DNA of 64,000 nucleotides, taken from NCBI RefSeq assembly GCF_001435235.1, contig NZ_AZGB01000015.1, positions 215,223 to 279,222 on the forward strand, read 5' to 3'. The stretch's first letter is position 1, and each line of letters starts with the position of its first letter. The notes under the pieces are model-generated. The model did no database searches. It worked only from the letters and a program-made list of their open reading frames with translations, and was not told the DNA's origin. The stretch comes from Liquorilactobacillus ghanensis DSM 18630. Lineage in GTDB: Bacteria > Bacillota > Bacilli > Lactobacillales > Lactobacillaceae. The translations under genes and the position numbers were made by a program. Below, piece by piece: positions 9,809-20,079 of the stretch.

Positions 9809-10606
9809 TTACCAAGCTGGTAAAGTATTACCCTTATAGTATTTTTCAATATTTTTCTTGGTTGCTGCTGTTTGATAAGCCTTAACAATTTTTTTATAAG
9901 TTGCATTATTCTTATTTTTCTTCAAAGTCGAAACTACGTTAATATACTGACCACCATTTTTTAAATGTTCCCGATAAAGTGCACTCTTTAATGGAATTTT
10001 AGCTGACGCGGCATAATTACCATTAATTACCGCAGCATCTACACTCGTTAATGAACGTGGTGTTTGAGCTGCATCTAACGTTGAAAATTGTAAATGCAAG
10101 CTATTTTTAACAATATTCTTAGGTGTAGGTAATTCTTTAGTATTGAGCTTGATTAGTCCCGCTTGTTGCAAAAGATTCAAAGCCCGTGCTTCGTTAGCAG
10201 CATCGTTTGGAATTGCAATTTTAGCATTTTCTTTCAAATCAGATAATTTTTTAATCTTTTTTGAATATAATCCCAGCGGCTGAAAATATGTATTGCCAAT
10301 TGCTACAATTGAAGTGTGATTTTTTTGATTCCAAGCTGTTTGAAAATTGTAACTTTGGAAAGCATTTAAATCAATGTCACCATCTGCCAATGCCCGATTA
10401 GGTTGGTTGTAATCGGTAAAAGTCGTAATTTTAAGATTGATATTGTCCTTCTTTTTAACAGTTTTGGCAACACTTTCCCAGATTTGCTGATCTTGAGTTC
10501 CAACGACGCCAACTTTAACAACTTTAGATTTTTGACCACAACTCGTTAAAAATAATAACAGACCTAATAATGCAATAACTAAACTACTGAAACGTACCTT
10601 TTTCAA
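9809..10606 (-). CDS. metQ: MetQ/NlpA-family substrate-binding lipoprotein
   Basis: This is a membrane-anchored binding protein of the methionine uptake ABC type. The 265-residue product has a lipoprotein signal peptide with lipobox LTSC (Cys at about 23), then GVVGTQDQQIWESV, the NQPNRALADGDIDLNAFQ region and AAVINGNYA, which are typical of MetQ. The start is TTG after GGGGAAG. No metN or metI is adjacent, so it is an orphan binding protein; it may serve a transporter encoded elsewhere, and its ligand could differ from methionine. No SAM riboswitch or T-box was seen upstream. Confidence 0.85.
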   Translation of the reverse strand: MKKVRFSSLVIALLGLLLFLTSCGQKSKVVKVGVVGTQDQQIWESVAKTVKKKDNINLKITTFTDYNQPNRALADGDIDLNAFQSYNFQTAWNQKNHTSIVAIGNTYFQPLGLYSKKIKKLSDLKENAKIAIPNDAANEARALNLLQQAGLIKLNTKELPTPKNIVKNSLHLQFSTLDAAQTPRSLTSVDAAVINGNYAASAKIPLKSALYREHLKNGGQYINVVSTLKKNKNNATYKKIVKAYQTAATKKNIEKYYKGNTLPAW

Positions 10607-10707
10607 ATTAACACTTCCCCTATCCCAAAGCTATTTTTTCGCTTAAAACTTAATTCGATACACTCAAACCCCATTTATAAAATTGTTTAATTCCATAATT
10701 TTATAAT

Positions 10708-10998
10708 CTAAATATGACTTCTTAATAAGTTTTGGCAATCATTCATCTCACTCCCAGTTACAATTATTCGTTCACCTCTCAACTGATTAGCTTGTTTAAA
10801 TAGCATCCCTAAAAATTCCATAGCTAAACTAACAGGCAACCATCCTTTGGTAATCGGGCTTCTTAAAAGTAACATAATAAGTTACTCATCTTTATTTAAT
10901 TAACTTCTCAAAGCTTAATTCAAAAAATAATTATTGTCAATTTGAATTTACTTTCGAAAATAAAAATAATAATCTCTATTAGTTATCCACTCTTCCAT
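10708..10998 (-). pseudogene. Possible relic of a small gene, function unknown
   Basis: An ATG at 10998 with an excellent AAGGAG site starts a 16-codon frame (begins MEEWITNRDYY) that stops at 10948. The same frame, after three further in-frame TAA codons, reopens from an ATG at 10875 to a TAG at 10708 and encodes 55 residues (includes SPITKGWLPVSLAMEF and GERIIVTGSEMND) with a protein-like composition. The shared frame and good start suggest a decayed gene of about 96 codons. I do not recognise the product. It could also be two unrelated chance frames, the first a leader peptide. Confidence 0.3.
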
Positions 10999-11077
10999 GA
11001 TTTTGTTCTCCTTGTGATCATTTATTGACTTCTCAAGGAAATCAATTATTAATTTAATTTTATTGCCTAGAACAAAT

Positions 11078-11125
11078 CTAAAAAAAAGGACTGCAATAAA
11101 ACTCAAAAGTTTCATTACAGTCCTT
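11078..11125 (-). terminator. Terminator of groES-groEL
   Basis: A long stem (AAGGACTG...AAACT paired with AGTTT...CAGTCCTT) is followed on the minus strand by TTTTTTTTAGA. It lies 60 bp after the groEL stop. Confidence 0.9.
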
Positions 11126-11184
11126 CTATCAAGATTTTCCTGTTGCTTAATTTAACAATAGTAAATCAACTGAAATTAATCAGT

Positions 11185-12825
<1,641 letters not shown>

Positions 12826-12880
12826 TCATCATCAAATTTTAAGTAATAAATCTTTTTTACAAATGTTAAGCCAATGCTAA

Positions 12881-13165
12881 TTATTCAACAACAGCAACAA
12901 TATCTTTTTCATGAACAACTAAATATTCTTTGCCTGCATACTTAACTTCAGTGCCTGCATATTTGTCAAAAATTACCAAATCATTTGGCTTAACCGACAA
13001 AGCCACCTTTTCTCCGTTATCAAGTACACGACCGTCACCTACTGCAACGATTTTGCCAGTTTGCGGTTTCTCTTGGGCATTGCTTGCCAGCACAATTCCA
13101 CCAACTGTCTTTTCTTCATCTTTTTGAACTTCTAAAATAACGCGATCTCCTAAAGGTTTAAGCAC
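12881..13165 (-). CDS. groES: Co-chaperonin GroES
   Basis: GroES caps the GroEL chamber. I choose the GTG at 13165, eight bases after GGAGG, giving 94 residues beginning [11 protein letters not shown], as in the family; a longer TTG frame would start within the ribosome-binding site. The mobile-loop region ([10 protein letters not shown], about 21-30) and [17 protein letters not shown] end are intact. It leads the operon behind a CIRCE element and sigma-A promoter. Confidence 0.98.
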   Translation of the reverse strand: MLKPLGDRVILEVQKDEEKTVGGIVLASNAQEKPQTGKIVAVGDGRVLDNGEKVALSVKPNDLVIFDKYAGTEVKYAGKEYLVVHEKDIVAVVE

Positions 13166-13193
13166 TCTGTATCCCTCCAATATTAATTATGTT

Positions 13194-13220
13194 TTAGCAC
13201 TCATCTACTCTAAGTGCTAA
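13194..13220 (-). promoter_or_regulatory. CIRCE operator (HrcA site) of groES-groEL
   Basis: TTAGCACTC, nine bases, AAGTGCTAA: the CIRCE inverted repeat with one mismatch in the second arm (consensus GAGTGCTAA). It lies between the promoter and the groES start, where bound HrcA would block transcription until heat shock. Confidence 0.93.
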
Positions 13221-13231
13221 CCACAGTTATT

Positions 13232-13260
13232 ACTATAATCAATTTATTTGTTAATTGCAA
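13232..13260 (-). promoter_or_regulatory. Sigma-A promoter of groES-groEL
   Basis: Minus strand TTGCAA, exactly 17 bp, TATAGT. It is immediately upstream of CIRCE, the standard HrcA-controlled layout. Confidence 0.8.
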
Positions 13261-13296
13261 GTGATTTATCACTCGAACATTGCAACTGCTAAATTA

Positions 13297-13305
13297 TGGT
13301 ATAAT
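13297..13305 (+). promoter_or_regulatory. Extended -10 promoter of the CPBP gene
   Basis: TGGTATAAT on the plus strand, 31 bp before the start codon at 13337. TTGCAA at 13280-13285 has only 14 bp spacing, so the extended -10 probably carries the activity. Confidence 0.55.
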
Positions 13306-13336
13306 AACCAAAGTAATTCAGCTAAGGAGGTCACTA

Positions 13337-13972
13337 ATGGCACTACGAAAAAATTCTCTGTGGCTATTAGTCAGTTATCTGATTGTTTCGGTCTGTTTAA
13401 CCGCTATTAGTCATTTATTTAAAACCAGCTCACTTCTCTACTATTTACTGGCTGCCGTTGGTTTAATCGGTGCAATTATTATGTATCTTGCCAATCAACG
13501 GTTTGCTGCTTATCAAAATTGGCTGGAGAAAAAAACGGTGTCCCGCTGGAAAATATTACTTTTAGCCTTCGGTGGAGCAATCATCTTACTGCTGGCTCAG
13601 CAACTTTGCTTTTGGTTAGAAAAAATATTGTTGCAGCAGACTATGATTTCCCAAAACACCACGGCTATGCTGACCATCATTAAAAACTATCCGATTTATT
13701 TGATTTATGTATTGGTTGCCGCACCAATCATGGAAGAATTGGTTTTCCGCAAAGCAATTTTTGGCAATTTGATCACCTTAACCAATCCACTAATTGCTGG
13801 AATTATTTCCTGTTTGCTTTTCAGTGTAGTTCATGCTGATGGTCATTTTTTGACCTACGCAATAATTGGCGGTATATTATGCTGGATCTATGCTAAAAGT
13901 GGACGTTTGCAATCTTCCATGATTGCTCATATGCTAATGAATTTGGTAATTGTTATTATCAGTTTCAAATAA
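13337..13972 (+). CDS. CPBP family intramembrane glutamic protease
   Basis: CPBP (Abi) proteins are membrane proteases of the Rce1 type; in lactic acid bacteria many sit with bacteriocin loci as immunity proteins, but no bacteriocin gene is near this one. The ATG at 13337 follows AAGGAGG and gives 211 residues. Six or so membrane segments are visible, with the catalytic MEELVFRKAIFG (E133, E134, R138), FSVVHAD (H167) and a third conserved region near the C-terminus. It is divergent from groES and stands alone. The substrate is unknown. Confidence 0.88.
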   Translation: MALRKNSLWLLVSYLIVSVCLTAISHLFKTSSLLYYLLAAVGLIGAIIMYLANQRFAAYQNWLEKKTVSRWKILLLAFGGAIILLLAQQLCFWLEKILLQQTMISQNTTAMLTIIKNYPIYLIYVLVAAPIMEELVFRKAIFGNLITLTNPLIAGIISCLLFSVVHADGHFLTYAIIGGILCWIYAKSGRLQSSMIAHMLMNLVIVIISFK

Positions 13973-14011
13973 AAAAGCAGTCTTGCTAAAAAATAGCGAC
14001 TGCCTTTATTT
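13972..14011. terminator. Bidirectional terminator between CPBP gene and rex
   Basis: GCAGTC..GCTA at 13977-13988 pairs with TAGC..GACTGC (ending 14003), with A-rich and T-rich flanks on both sides, so it can serve both convergent genes. Confidence 0.85.
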
Positions 14012-14021
14012 GTAATTAAGC

Positions 14022-14672
14022 CTAAGCATCATTTTCGTTATGTGAACCAAATTTGTCCAAAAAATAAATTAATGTCTGCAATTCATTAGTTAGATCAACA
14101 TTTTGAACTCTAACTGTATTAGGAACTGTGATTCGCAGTGGCGTAAAATTCAAAATTCCCTTTACGCCCACTTCCACCAGTTCGTTCGTTACTTCTTGAG
14201 CTACTGGTGCTGGGACAGTTAAAATCACAATTTCGATTTGTTGAACTGTCAATTGCTCTTTCATATCATTCATGTGATAAACTGGAACGCCACTTTGAAT
14301 GGTTCCAGTAATATCTTCATTGATATCAAAAGCAGCACTGATGCGAACATTGTTACTTTGGTGAAAATTATAATTTAACAAAGCATGTCCTAAGTTGCCA
14401 ACACCAATCAATGCAACATTGGTCAACTTGTCTTGTTTCAAGGTCTTTCGGAAAAAAGCTAATAAATTTTCGACATCATAACCGTATCCTCGCTTACCCA
14501 AAGCACCGAAATACGAAAAATCACGTCGAATGGTTGCAGAATCAACCTTGACAGCATCGGCCAGTTCAGTTGAAGATACCCGCTGCTTGCCGGCATCTGA
14601 TAAAAAGTGCAGATAACGATAATAAATTGGTAACCGCTTGGCTGTTGCATGCGGAATTTTAGTATTTGCCAT
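14022..14672 (-). CDS. rex: Redox-sensing transcriptional repressor Rex
   Basis: Rex represses fermentation and respiration genes and releases DNA when NADH rises. The ATG at 14672 follows AGAGGAG and gives 216 residues, the usual length; a longer frame begins upstream without a site. The N-terminal winged helix (about 1-80) includes [13 protein letters not shown], and the Rossmann domain has GVGNLGHAL (about 90-98). The C-terminal domain-swapped helix is present. Upstream spacer copies of TTCACAA may be Rex half-sites. Confidence 0.97.
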   Translation of the reverse strand: MANTKIPHATAKRLPIYYRYLHFLSDAGKQRVSSTELADAVKVDSATIRRDFSYFGALGKRGYGYDVENLLAFFRKTLKQDKLTNVALIGVGNLGHALLNYNFHQSNNVRISAAFDINEDITGTIQSGVPVYHMNDMKEQLTVQQIEIVILTVPAPVAQEVTNELVEVGVKGILNFTPLRITVPNTVRVQNVDLTNELQTLIYFLDKFGSHNENDA

Positions 14673-14747
14673 AATTTTCTCCTCTCGCGAGAATAGTATT
14701 TTCAATAAATTCAATAATTGTCTTATTAAAAGCTTTTACAAACATTT

Positions 14748-14876
14748 TTCACAATTCACAAAACAAAGTATTGTTTATTTTTTCCTTAACTATGCTACAC
14801 TAAATTCGTTTCGTATGCAATGAGAAAGCTAGCTCTTTTTTGATAATTCACAAACTTTCAAAAAACAGCTTCACAA
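14748..14876. repeat. Four direct copies of TTCACAA between rex and the ABC-F gene
   Basis: TTCACAA occurs at 14748-14754, 14755-14761, 14847-14853 and 14870-14876, all in the same orientation. TTCACAA is one arm of the Rex operator TTGTGAA-N6-TTCACAA, but no opposite arm is seen, so a function in rex autoregulation is possible and not shown. Confidence 0.5.
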
Positions 14877-14899
14877 ATTGTCTCAAGGAAGTGATCTAA

Positions 14900-16855
14900 T
14901 TGATTTTATTGCAAGTTCAACACGTCGCACGTTTATTCGGCGCTGACGTTCTTTTTAAAAATATTGATTTGAATATTCAAGAAAATTCACGAATTGCGCT
15001 GGTCGGTCGAAATGGCGTCGGCAAATCAACGTTATTAAAAATAATCATGGAACAACAACCGGCTGATCAAGGCGAGATAACTAAAACTAAAAACCTAACG
15101 ATTGGGTATCTTGCACAAGATACGGGTCTAGCTTCAACTAACACTATTTATAAAGAAATGCTCCAAGTTTTTGAGCCCTTAAGAAAAATGGAACAAAAAA
15201 TTCATCAATTGGAGCAACAGATTGCCTCAGCATCCCAGTCTCAAACCGCTCCAACTAAAGAATATCAACGCTTATTGGCGCAATACGACCAGTTGCAGCA
15301 TGATTTTAAAGAAAAAAATGGTTATGGTTACCAAGCTGAAATTCGTTCCGTGCTTCATGGATTTAAATTTAACGAAGAAGATTATGACAAAAAAATCACC
15401 AGTCTTTCTGGCGGTCAAAAAACCCGACTTGCTTTAGCAAAACTATTATTGGAAAAACGTGATCTTCTAATCCTTGATGAACCAACCAACCATCTAGACA
15501 TTGAAACCCTTAATTGGCTGGAAAATTATTTGCAGGGATATACCGGGGCTTTACTGCTTGTTTCCCATGATCGTTATTTTCTTGATAAAATTGCGCATGA
15601 TGTTTATGAACTAACACCCACGGCTGCTGTTCATTATTCTGGTAATTATTCAGCTTATATCAACAAAAAAAAGCTGCGCCTGCAGCAACAAGAAAAAGCT
15701 TACGAAAAACAGCAAGAAAAAATTGATAAACTAGAAGATTTTGTCAAAAAAAATATTGTCCGTGCTTCAACAACCAAACGAGCACAGAGCCGACGAAAAC
15801 AATTAGAAAAAATTGATCGGTTAGAAAAACCTAAAAATCAGCAAAAAGGACCACGTTTTTCATTTACAGCTGAACATTCAAGCGGCAACCTAGTTTTAAG
15901 TGTCAAGCAAGCTTATATTGGCTACCAAAAAAAGCCACTTGCTGGGCCAATTAATTTTGAGCTCCGGCAAAAACAAATTATGGCAATCGTTGGACCAAAT
16001 GGTGTCGGAAAATCGACTCTTTTAAAAAGCATTCTCGGCAAAATTCCTTTTATTTCAGGAAGCAGTCGTTTCGGAGCGCAAGTTGATCCTGGTTATTACG
16101 ACCAAGAGCTGCATAATTTAACTGCTGATAAAAGTGTTTTAAATGAAGTTTGGGATGATCACCCCACAATGCCAGAAAAAGATATTCGTTCCATTTTGGG
16201 AAGCTTTTTATTCCGGGGTTCAGATGTTGCTAAAATTGTCAGCCAATTATCTGGTGGTGAAAAAGCTCGACTTTTACTGACAAAATTAGCCTTAAACCAT
16301 CATAATCTGCTGTTGTTCGATGAACCGACTAATCACTTGGATATTGAAAGCAAAGAAGTGCTTGAACAAGCCCTGCTTGATTTTGATGGTACAGTATTAT
16401 TCGTTTCACATGACCGTTACTTTATTAATAAAGTTGCTTCACAAGTACTCGAACTTAGCGCTCAAGGCGGGCAATTGTTCCTAGGGGACTATGACTATTA
16501 CATAGCCAAAAAAGCCGAACAACAATTATTAGCTGCACAAGCAGCTGAGAAAACAGCAACTACTCCAACAAATCAGGAAAAGCAGCCAACTATCCCTGCT
16601 GATTACCAAGAGAGAAAGCAACAACAACGTGAAAAGCGAAAATTAGAACGAACTGTTGCTGCGTTAGAAAAAGAGCTTGAAGAATTAGAAACTGCTGCTG
16701 ATGCGATTCAGCAAGCCATGGCAGAATCAGTAAATTACACCGATCCGGTAAAAATTAAAAAACTGCAAACTCAATTAACTGACAATCAACAAACTCAGCA
16801 GCAAATTGAATCAAAATGGGAAACAGCTGCTGCTGAACTTGAAAAATTAGAATAA
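14900..16855 (+). CDS. ABC-F family ATPase (YdiF/Uup-like)
   Basis: ABC-F proteins have two ATPase domains and no membrane part; they act on the ribosome, adjusting elongation or protecting it. The 651-residue protein has Walker A motifs at about 36-44 (GRNGVGKST) and 364-372 (GPNGVGKST), signatures SLSGGQKTR (about 168) and LSGGEKAR (about 450), an interdomain linker rich in Lys and Gln (about 255-310), and a C-terminal coiled coil (about 560-651). This matches the YdiF branch. It starts with TTG after AAGGAAG. Nothing suggests an antibiotic-resistance subtype. Confidence 0.93.
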   Translation: MILLQVQHVARLFGADVLFKNIDLNIQENSRIALVGRNGVGKSTLLKIIMEQQPADQGEITKTKNLTIGYLAQDTGLASTNTIYKEMLQVFEPLRKMEQKIHQLEQQIASASQSQTAPTKEYQRLLAQYDQLQHDFKEKNGYGYQAEIRSVLHGFKFNEEDYDKKITSLSGGQKTRLALAKLLLEKRDLLILDEPTNHLDIETLNWLENYLQGYTGALLLVSHDRYFLDKIAHDVYELTPTAAVHYSGNYSAYINKKKLRLQQQEKAYEKQQEKIDKLEDFVKKNIVRASTTKRAQSRRKQLEKIDRLEKPKNQQKGPRFSFTAEHSSGNLVLSVKQAYIGYQKKPLAGPINFELRQKQIMAIVGPNGVGKSTLLKSILGKIPFISGSSRFGAQVDPGYYDQELHNLTADKSVLNEVWDDHPTMPEKDIRSILGSFLFRGSDVAKIVSQLSGGEKARLLLTKLALNHHNLLLFDEPTNHLDIESKEVLEQALLDFDGTVLFVSHDRYFINKVASQVLELSAQGGQLFLGDYDYYIAKKAEQQLLAAQAAEKTATTPTNQEKQPTIPADYQERKQQQREKRKLERTVAALEKELEELETAADAIQQAMAESVNYTDPVKIKKLQTQLTDNQQTQQQIESKWETAAAELEKLE

Positions 16856-16871
16856 AATTACTCACAAAAAA

Positions 16872-16906
16872 AGCTTGTTGCGAAAGTTTCGCAGCAAGTT
16901 TTTATT
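16872..16906. terminator. Bidirectional terminator between the ABC-F gene and tsaD
   Basis: CTTGTTGCGAAA pairs with TTTCGCAGCAAG across one base, flanked by A- and T-runs. It touches the stop codon of tsaD and serves both convergent units. Confidence 0.85.
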
Positions 16907-17933
16907 TGATCCAGTCAAATTCTAAACTAGGATCAGCGTTTAAAGTCAGATCAGCTCGTTCTCCTGCTTGAAAAGCAACATGTGCAGCTGCACCGATCAT
17001 TGCAGCATTATCACCGCATAAACTTAACGGTGCTTTCAATAAAGTAACTGTCGGATGATATTTTTCCATGGCATCACCTAATGCTGTCCGCAATCCTGTA
17101 TTAGCTGCAACACCACCGGCTAATATTAATTGCTTCACTGGATACTGTCGCAAAGCATGCATTGTTTTAGCAACCAAAACATCAATTACACTTTGCTGGA
17201 AACTGGCTGCTAAATCAGCCTGATTTAACTGCTGCTGAACTTGGTCAGCATGATGCATTGTATTAATGAAAGCACTTTTTAATCCACTGAAACTAAAATC
17301 AAAATTATCATCTTTTAGCATTGCTCGCGGAAATTTGAATGTGTCATGACCTTGATGAGCCAGTTCGTCGATCTTCCTGCCAGCCGGATAATCGATTCCC
17401 AAAACACGACCAACTTTGTCGTAAGCTTCCCCGGCTGCATCATCTCGCGTTTCACCAATAATTTGATAACTATTAGGTTCCTTTAAATAAACCAATTCTG
17501 TATGACCGCCAGAAACTAATAATGCTAACGCAGGAAACTTAATTTCTCCAGCAAATCGGGCTGCATAAATATGTCCGGCCATGTGATTTACTGGAACCAA
17601 TGGCAGATCGTGAGCAAAAGCTACAGTCTTGGCTGCTGTCACTCCCACCAATAACGCGCCAACCAGCCCCGGTCCATATGTTACCGCAACAGCATTCAAA
17701 TCCTGATAATCAACCTTAGCTCGCTCCAGCGCATCAGCCAAGCAGATCGTAACTTGTTCAATATGATGACGGCTGGCCACTTCTGGAACCACTCCGCCGA
17801 AACGCCGCTGACTATTAATTTGCGTTGCAATTACATTAGACAAAATTTTATTTCCATTTTCAATAACGGCCACACTGGTTTCATCACAACTTGATTCAAA
17901 AGCCAGTATTAATTCGCGATTTGTTTTATTCAT
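16902..17933 (-). CDS. tsaD: tRNA threonylcarbamoyladenosine transferase TsaD
   Basis: TsaD transfers the threonylcarbamoyl group from TC-AMP to A37 of ANN-decoding tRNAs together with TsaB and TsaE. The 343-residue protein has [12 protein letters not shown] near the N-terminus, the metal-binding HMAGH (H117, H121), [11 protein letters not shown] and [10 protein letters not shown]. It overlaps rimI by eight bases, and tsaB lies just upstream, so tsaB-rimI-tsaD form one operon. Confidence 0.98.
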   Translation of the reverse strand: MNKTNRELILAFESSCDETSVAVIENGNKILSNVIATQINSQRRFGGVVPEVASRHHIEQVTICLADALERAKVDYQDLNAVAVTYGPGLVGALLVGVTAAKTVAFAHDLPLVPVNHMAGHIYAARFAGEIKFPALALLVSGGHTELVYLKEPNSYQIIGETRDDAAGEAYDKVGRVLGIDYPAGRKIDELAHQGHDTFKFPRAMLKDDNFDFSFSGLKSAFINTMHHADQVQQQLNQADLAASFQQSVIDVLVAKTMHALRQYPVKQLILAGGVAANTGLRTALGDAMEKYHPTVTLLKAPLSLCGDNAAMIGAAAHVAFQAGERADLTLNADPSLEFDWIK

Positions 17934-18513
17934 TTATTTTCGATTCCTTTTTTAACATATACTGCATATTAATTGCGTCTTCAAGATTTGATTGATAATA
18001 TTCCTTAGTTAACCCCAAACAAACAAAACCAAAATTTGTATATAGCTGCTGTGCCGATTTATTACTCAAGCGAACTTCTAGTGAAATTGTCTGGAAATTT
18101 CGCTGTTGAGCAATTTTTCTGACTACTTTTAATAAAAAAGTTGCTAACCCCTGGTGCTGAAAATTATTGGCTACCGCTAAACTGGTAATATGAATGTCTG
18201 ATTGTTTAGTATCAAAATCTGTTCCAATAAAAGCTACTAATTGATCATTGAAACGCAATAATAAATACAATTTTTCTTGAGTGTTTTTCAGTTCATCAGC
18301 AAATACTTTCCGGTTCCAAGCAGTTTCTTGCGGGAAGACCTGTTGACGTAGTTTTACCAACTCGGGAATGTCGGTAATCAGAGCCCGACATAATAAATAA
18401 GAATGTCCTTCTAATTCAACCAAGTGGTTATTAAAAACTGGAACTGAATTTCGTGACTGTGGGTTACGTAACCAATTGAATAATAATTTAAAATTTTTCC
18501 ACAAGCGGTTCAT
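17926..18513 (-). CDS. rimI: RimI-like GNAT acetyltransferase
   Basis: RimI acetylates the N-terminal alanine of ribosomal protein S18 in E. coli; the target here is inferred from family and position. The 195-residue product has the GNAT fold with the acetyl-CoA loop [10 protein letters not shown] and [14 protein letters not shown] basic, aromatic N-terminal extension of about 45 residues makes it longer than the usual 150. The ATG has GGAG seven bases upstream. It lies between tsaB and tsaD and overlaps both, the common Firmicute order. Confidence 0.9.
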   Translation of the reverse strand: MNRLWKNFKLLFNWLRNPQSRNSVPVFNNHLVELEGHSYLLCRALITDIPELVKLRQQVFPQETAWNRKVFADELKNTQEKLYLLLRFNDQLVAFIGTDFDTKQSDIHITSLAVANNFQHQGLATFLLKVVRKIAQQRNFQTISLEVRLSNKSAQQLYTNFGFVCLGLTKEYYQSNLEDAINMQYMLKKESKINE

Positions 18514-19216
18514 TTAACTTCTCCTGATGATGGGCTAGCCAATATTTTTCTGCTTGAGTTACCCGTAAATAACGTGGCACAAAACTATGAATTTCAACCG
18601 GTGCAGCCGTTCGACCTAATAAACCCAACTGATAGGCTTGGGGATAATCAAAAACTCCGGTTGCCAAAGTTATTTTGTTAGTTAATTCAGCTTGCAACTG
18701 TTGATTAAATTGTTGGGCGTCATGACCGACCAAAATAACTTTAGGAAACTTTTGTAATTTCGCTGTTAATTCAGCCAACGTTAAATGCTGATCCGGCAGC
18801 AAATTGATTAATTGCTGTTTTTTCTGCTGATAAATACCAGCAAAAACACACTGTCGGCGAGCATCAAATAAAGGAACGATCACCGTGTTTTGATTTTCTG
18901 GTTGTAGTGGCGCTGCTAAAACAGCTAAACTTGAAATTCCGACTAATTCTTTTTTTAAAACAAATGCCAATGTCTTGGCTGCTGTAACCCCAATTCGAAG
19001 CCCTGTATAAGAGCCCGGCCCCTGAGCAACTACTATCCGATCAAGCTGATCCGGTTGCAAATCGACTCGCTGAAGTAAGTCAGCAATTAAAGGCAACAGC
19101 ATTGTACTATGATCTTTTTGATGATAATTAAAAGTTGTCGTTGCTAATAACTGGTTATCTTGGAGCACCGCTACACTTAACGGCTGATTAGATGTATCAA
19201 TTGCTAAAATAATCAT
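18488..19216 (-). CDS. tsaB: tRNA threonylcarbamoyladenosine complex dimerisation subunit TsaB
   Basis: TsaB is the inactive paralogue that dimerises with TsaD and supports t6A synthesis. The 242-residue protein begins MIILAIDTSNQPLSVAV and carries QGPGSYTGLRIGVTAAKTLA (about 65-84), the family hallmark. It is the first gene of the operon and overlaps rimI by 26 bases. Confidence 0.96.
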   Translation of the reverse strand: MIILAIDTSNQPLSVAVLQDNQLLATTTFNYHQKDHSTMLLPLIADLLQRVDLQPDQLDRIVVAQGPGSYTGLRIGVTAAKTLAFVLKKELVGISSLAVLAAPLQPENQNTVIVPLFDARRQCVFAGIYQQKKQQLINLLPDQHLTLAELTAKLQKFPKVILVGHDAQQFNQQLQAELTNKITLATGVFDYPQAYQLGLLGRTAAPVEIHSFVPRYLRVTQAEKYWLAHHQEKLNEPLVEKF

Positions 19217-19303
19217 TGTATTTATCTCTTAACCTCACTCTTCTGTGAATTATCTTATCACACTTTTTAAAGCCGCAAGCTTAAATTTTAATGTTTTAAT
19301 CAT

Positions 19304-19336
19304 AAAAAAACTGGGATGAAATCACCCCAGTTTTTT
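19304..19336 (-). terminator. Terminator of folT
   Basis: CTGGG and CCCAG arms extended by A6 and T6 form a strong hairpin directly after the folT stop; the minus strand reads into TTTTTTATG. Confidence 0.85.
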
Positions 19337-19343
19337 AATATTA

Positions 19344-19871
19344 TTAAATTCGCCGTTTTAAACTTATTAATGTTCGATTACTGCTGATAATTTTTAAAAC
19401 CAGAAACTGAATTGGCAGCATTAATAGTTCCTTAAAAGCTCGCATCCAAAAGATTGCGTTAAACGAAGTATGATACAGTAAGCAAACCCACCAAGTATTC
19501 AAAACTGCATCAACCAAAAATAAATTGAGCAAAATTGCCGCTAAAAGCCGCCAATTCGTTATTTCTTTTTGGTAAAAAAACAATCCATAGATAAATGCGC
19601 CCAAAAAAGCTGAGATGGTAAAACCAAAAAAATAACTTCCCTGCCCACCGTTTAACAGTAAGGCACTTACGATATCGGCTAATCCAGCAGCGACTCCAGC
19701 CAAAATTGGCCCAAACCAAGCTGCCATCAAAAAGGTTACCGCAAAAGTAAAACTAATTCGAACCGACCAAATACCGAAAGACAGAAATTTGGCAACTACC
19801 AAATTCAGTGCAATTAGCAAACCTAACAATGCGATTTTTCGCGTTGTTAAATGTGATACAAAAATATTCAT
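19344..19871 (-). CDS. folT: Folate ECF transporter S component FolT
   Basis: FolT captures folate in the membrane and hands it to the shared ECF energy-coupling module (EcfAA'T), encoded elsewhere. The 175-residue protein has about six hydrophobic segments, an early basic TTRKIALLGLLIALN (a family-typical N-terminus), ISFTFAVTFLMAAWFGP and GGQGSYFFGFTISAFLGAFIYG. A THF riboswitch upstream supports folate as the substrate. Monocistronic, with its own terminator. Confidence 0.93.
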   Translation of the reverse strand: MNIFVSHLTTRKIALLGLLIALNLVVAKFLSFGIWSVRISFTFAVTFLMAAWFGPILAGVAAGLADIVSALLLNGGQGSYFFGFTISAFLGAFIYGLFFYQKEITNWRLLAAILLNLFLVDAVLNTWWVCLLYHTSFNAIFWMRAFKELLMLPIQFLVLKIISSNRTLISLKRRI

Positions 19872-19910
19872 TTAAGACATCTCCCAGATTGGAGCTGCCA
19901 CAATTAAATT

Positions 19911-20002
19911 GCGGCGAATGCGAAAATAAAACCGCAGGAAATCCTTTCGTCTGAAAGACACATTCCGTCCTTTCAGCACTTAACGCTTCATTTTCTACCC
20001 CG
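19911..20002 (-). promoter_or_regulatory. Tetrahydrofolate (THF) riboswitch of folT
   Basis: The minus strand shows the class signature in order: GGGGTAGA, GCGTTAAGTG, GGAATGTG, ACGAA, GCGG and GCATTCGC, with complementary arms between. Downstream, GCCGCAAT/ATTGTGGC (19897-19915) overlaps the 3' arm, and CTCC-GGGAG (19881-19894) can hide the folT ribosome-binding site, so control is probably at translation: folate off, absence on. Confidence 0.9.
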
Positions 20003-20027
20003 AAATTTGTATTTTTAATACTTCGCC

Positions 20028-20036
20028 ATTATAGCA
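20028..20036 (-). promoter_or_regulatory. Extended -10 promoter of folT
   Basis: Minus strand TGCTATAAT, hexamer at 20028-20033, 26 bp before the riboswitch. The -35 is weak. Confidence 0.6.
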
Positions 20037-20079
20037 CACTTTCGCTTAAAGTACTTAAAAGTTGTAGATTTGCTGTAAA

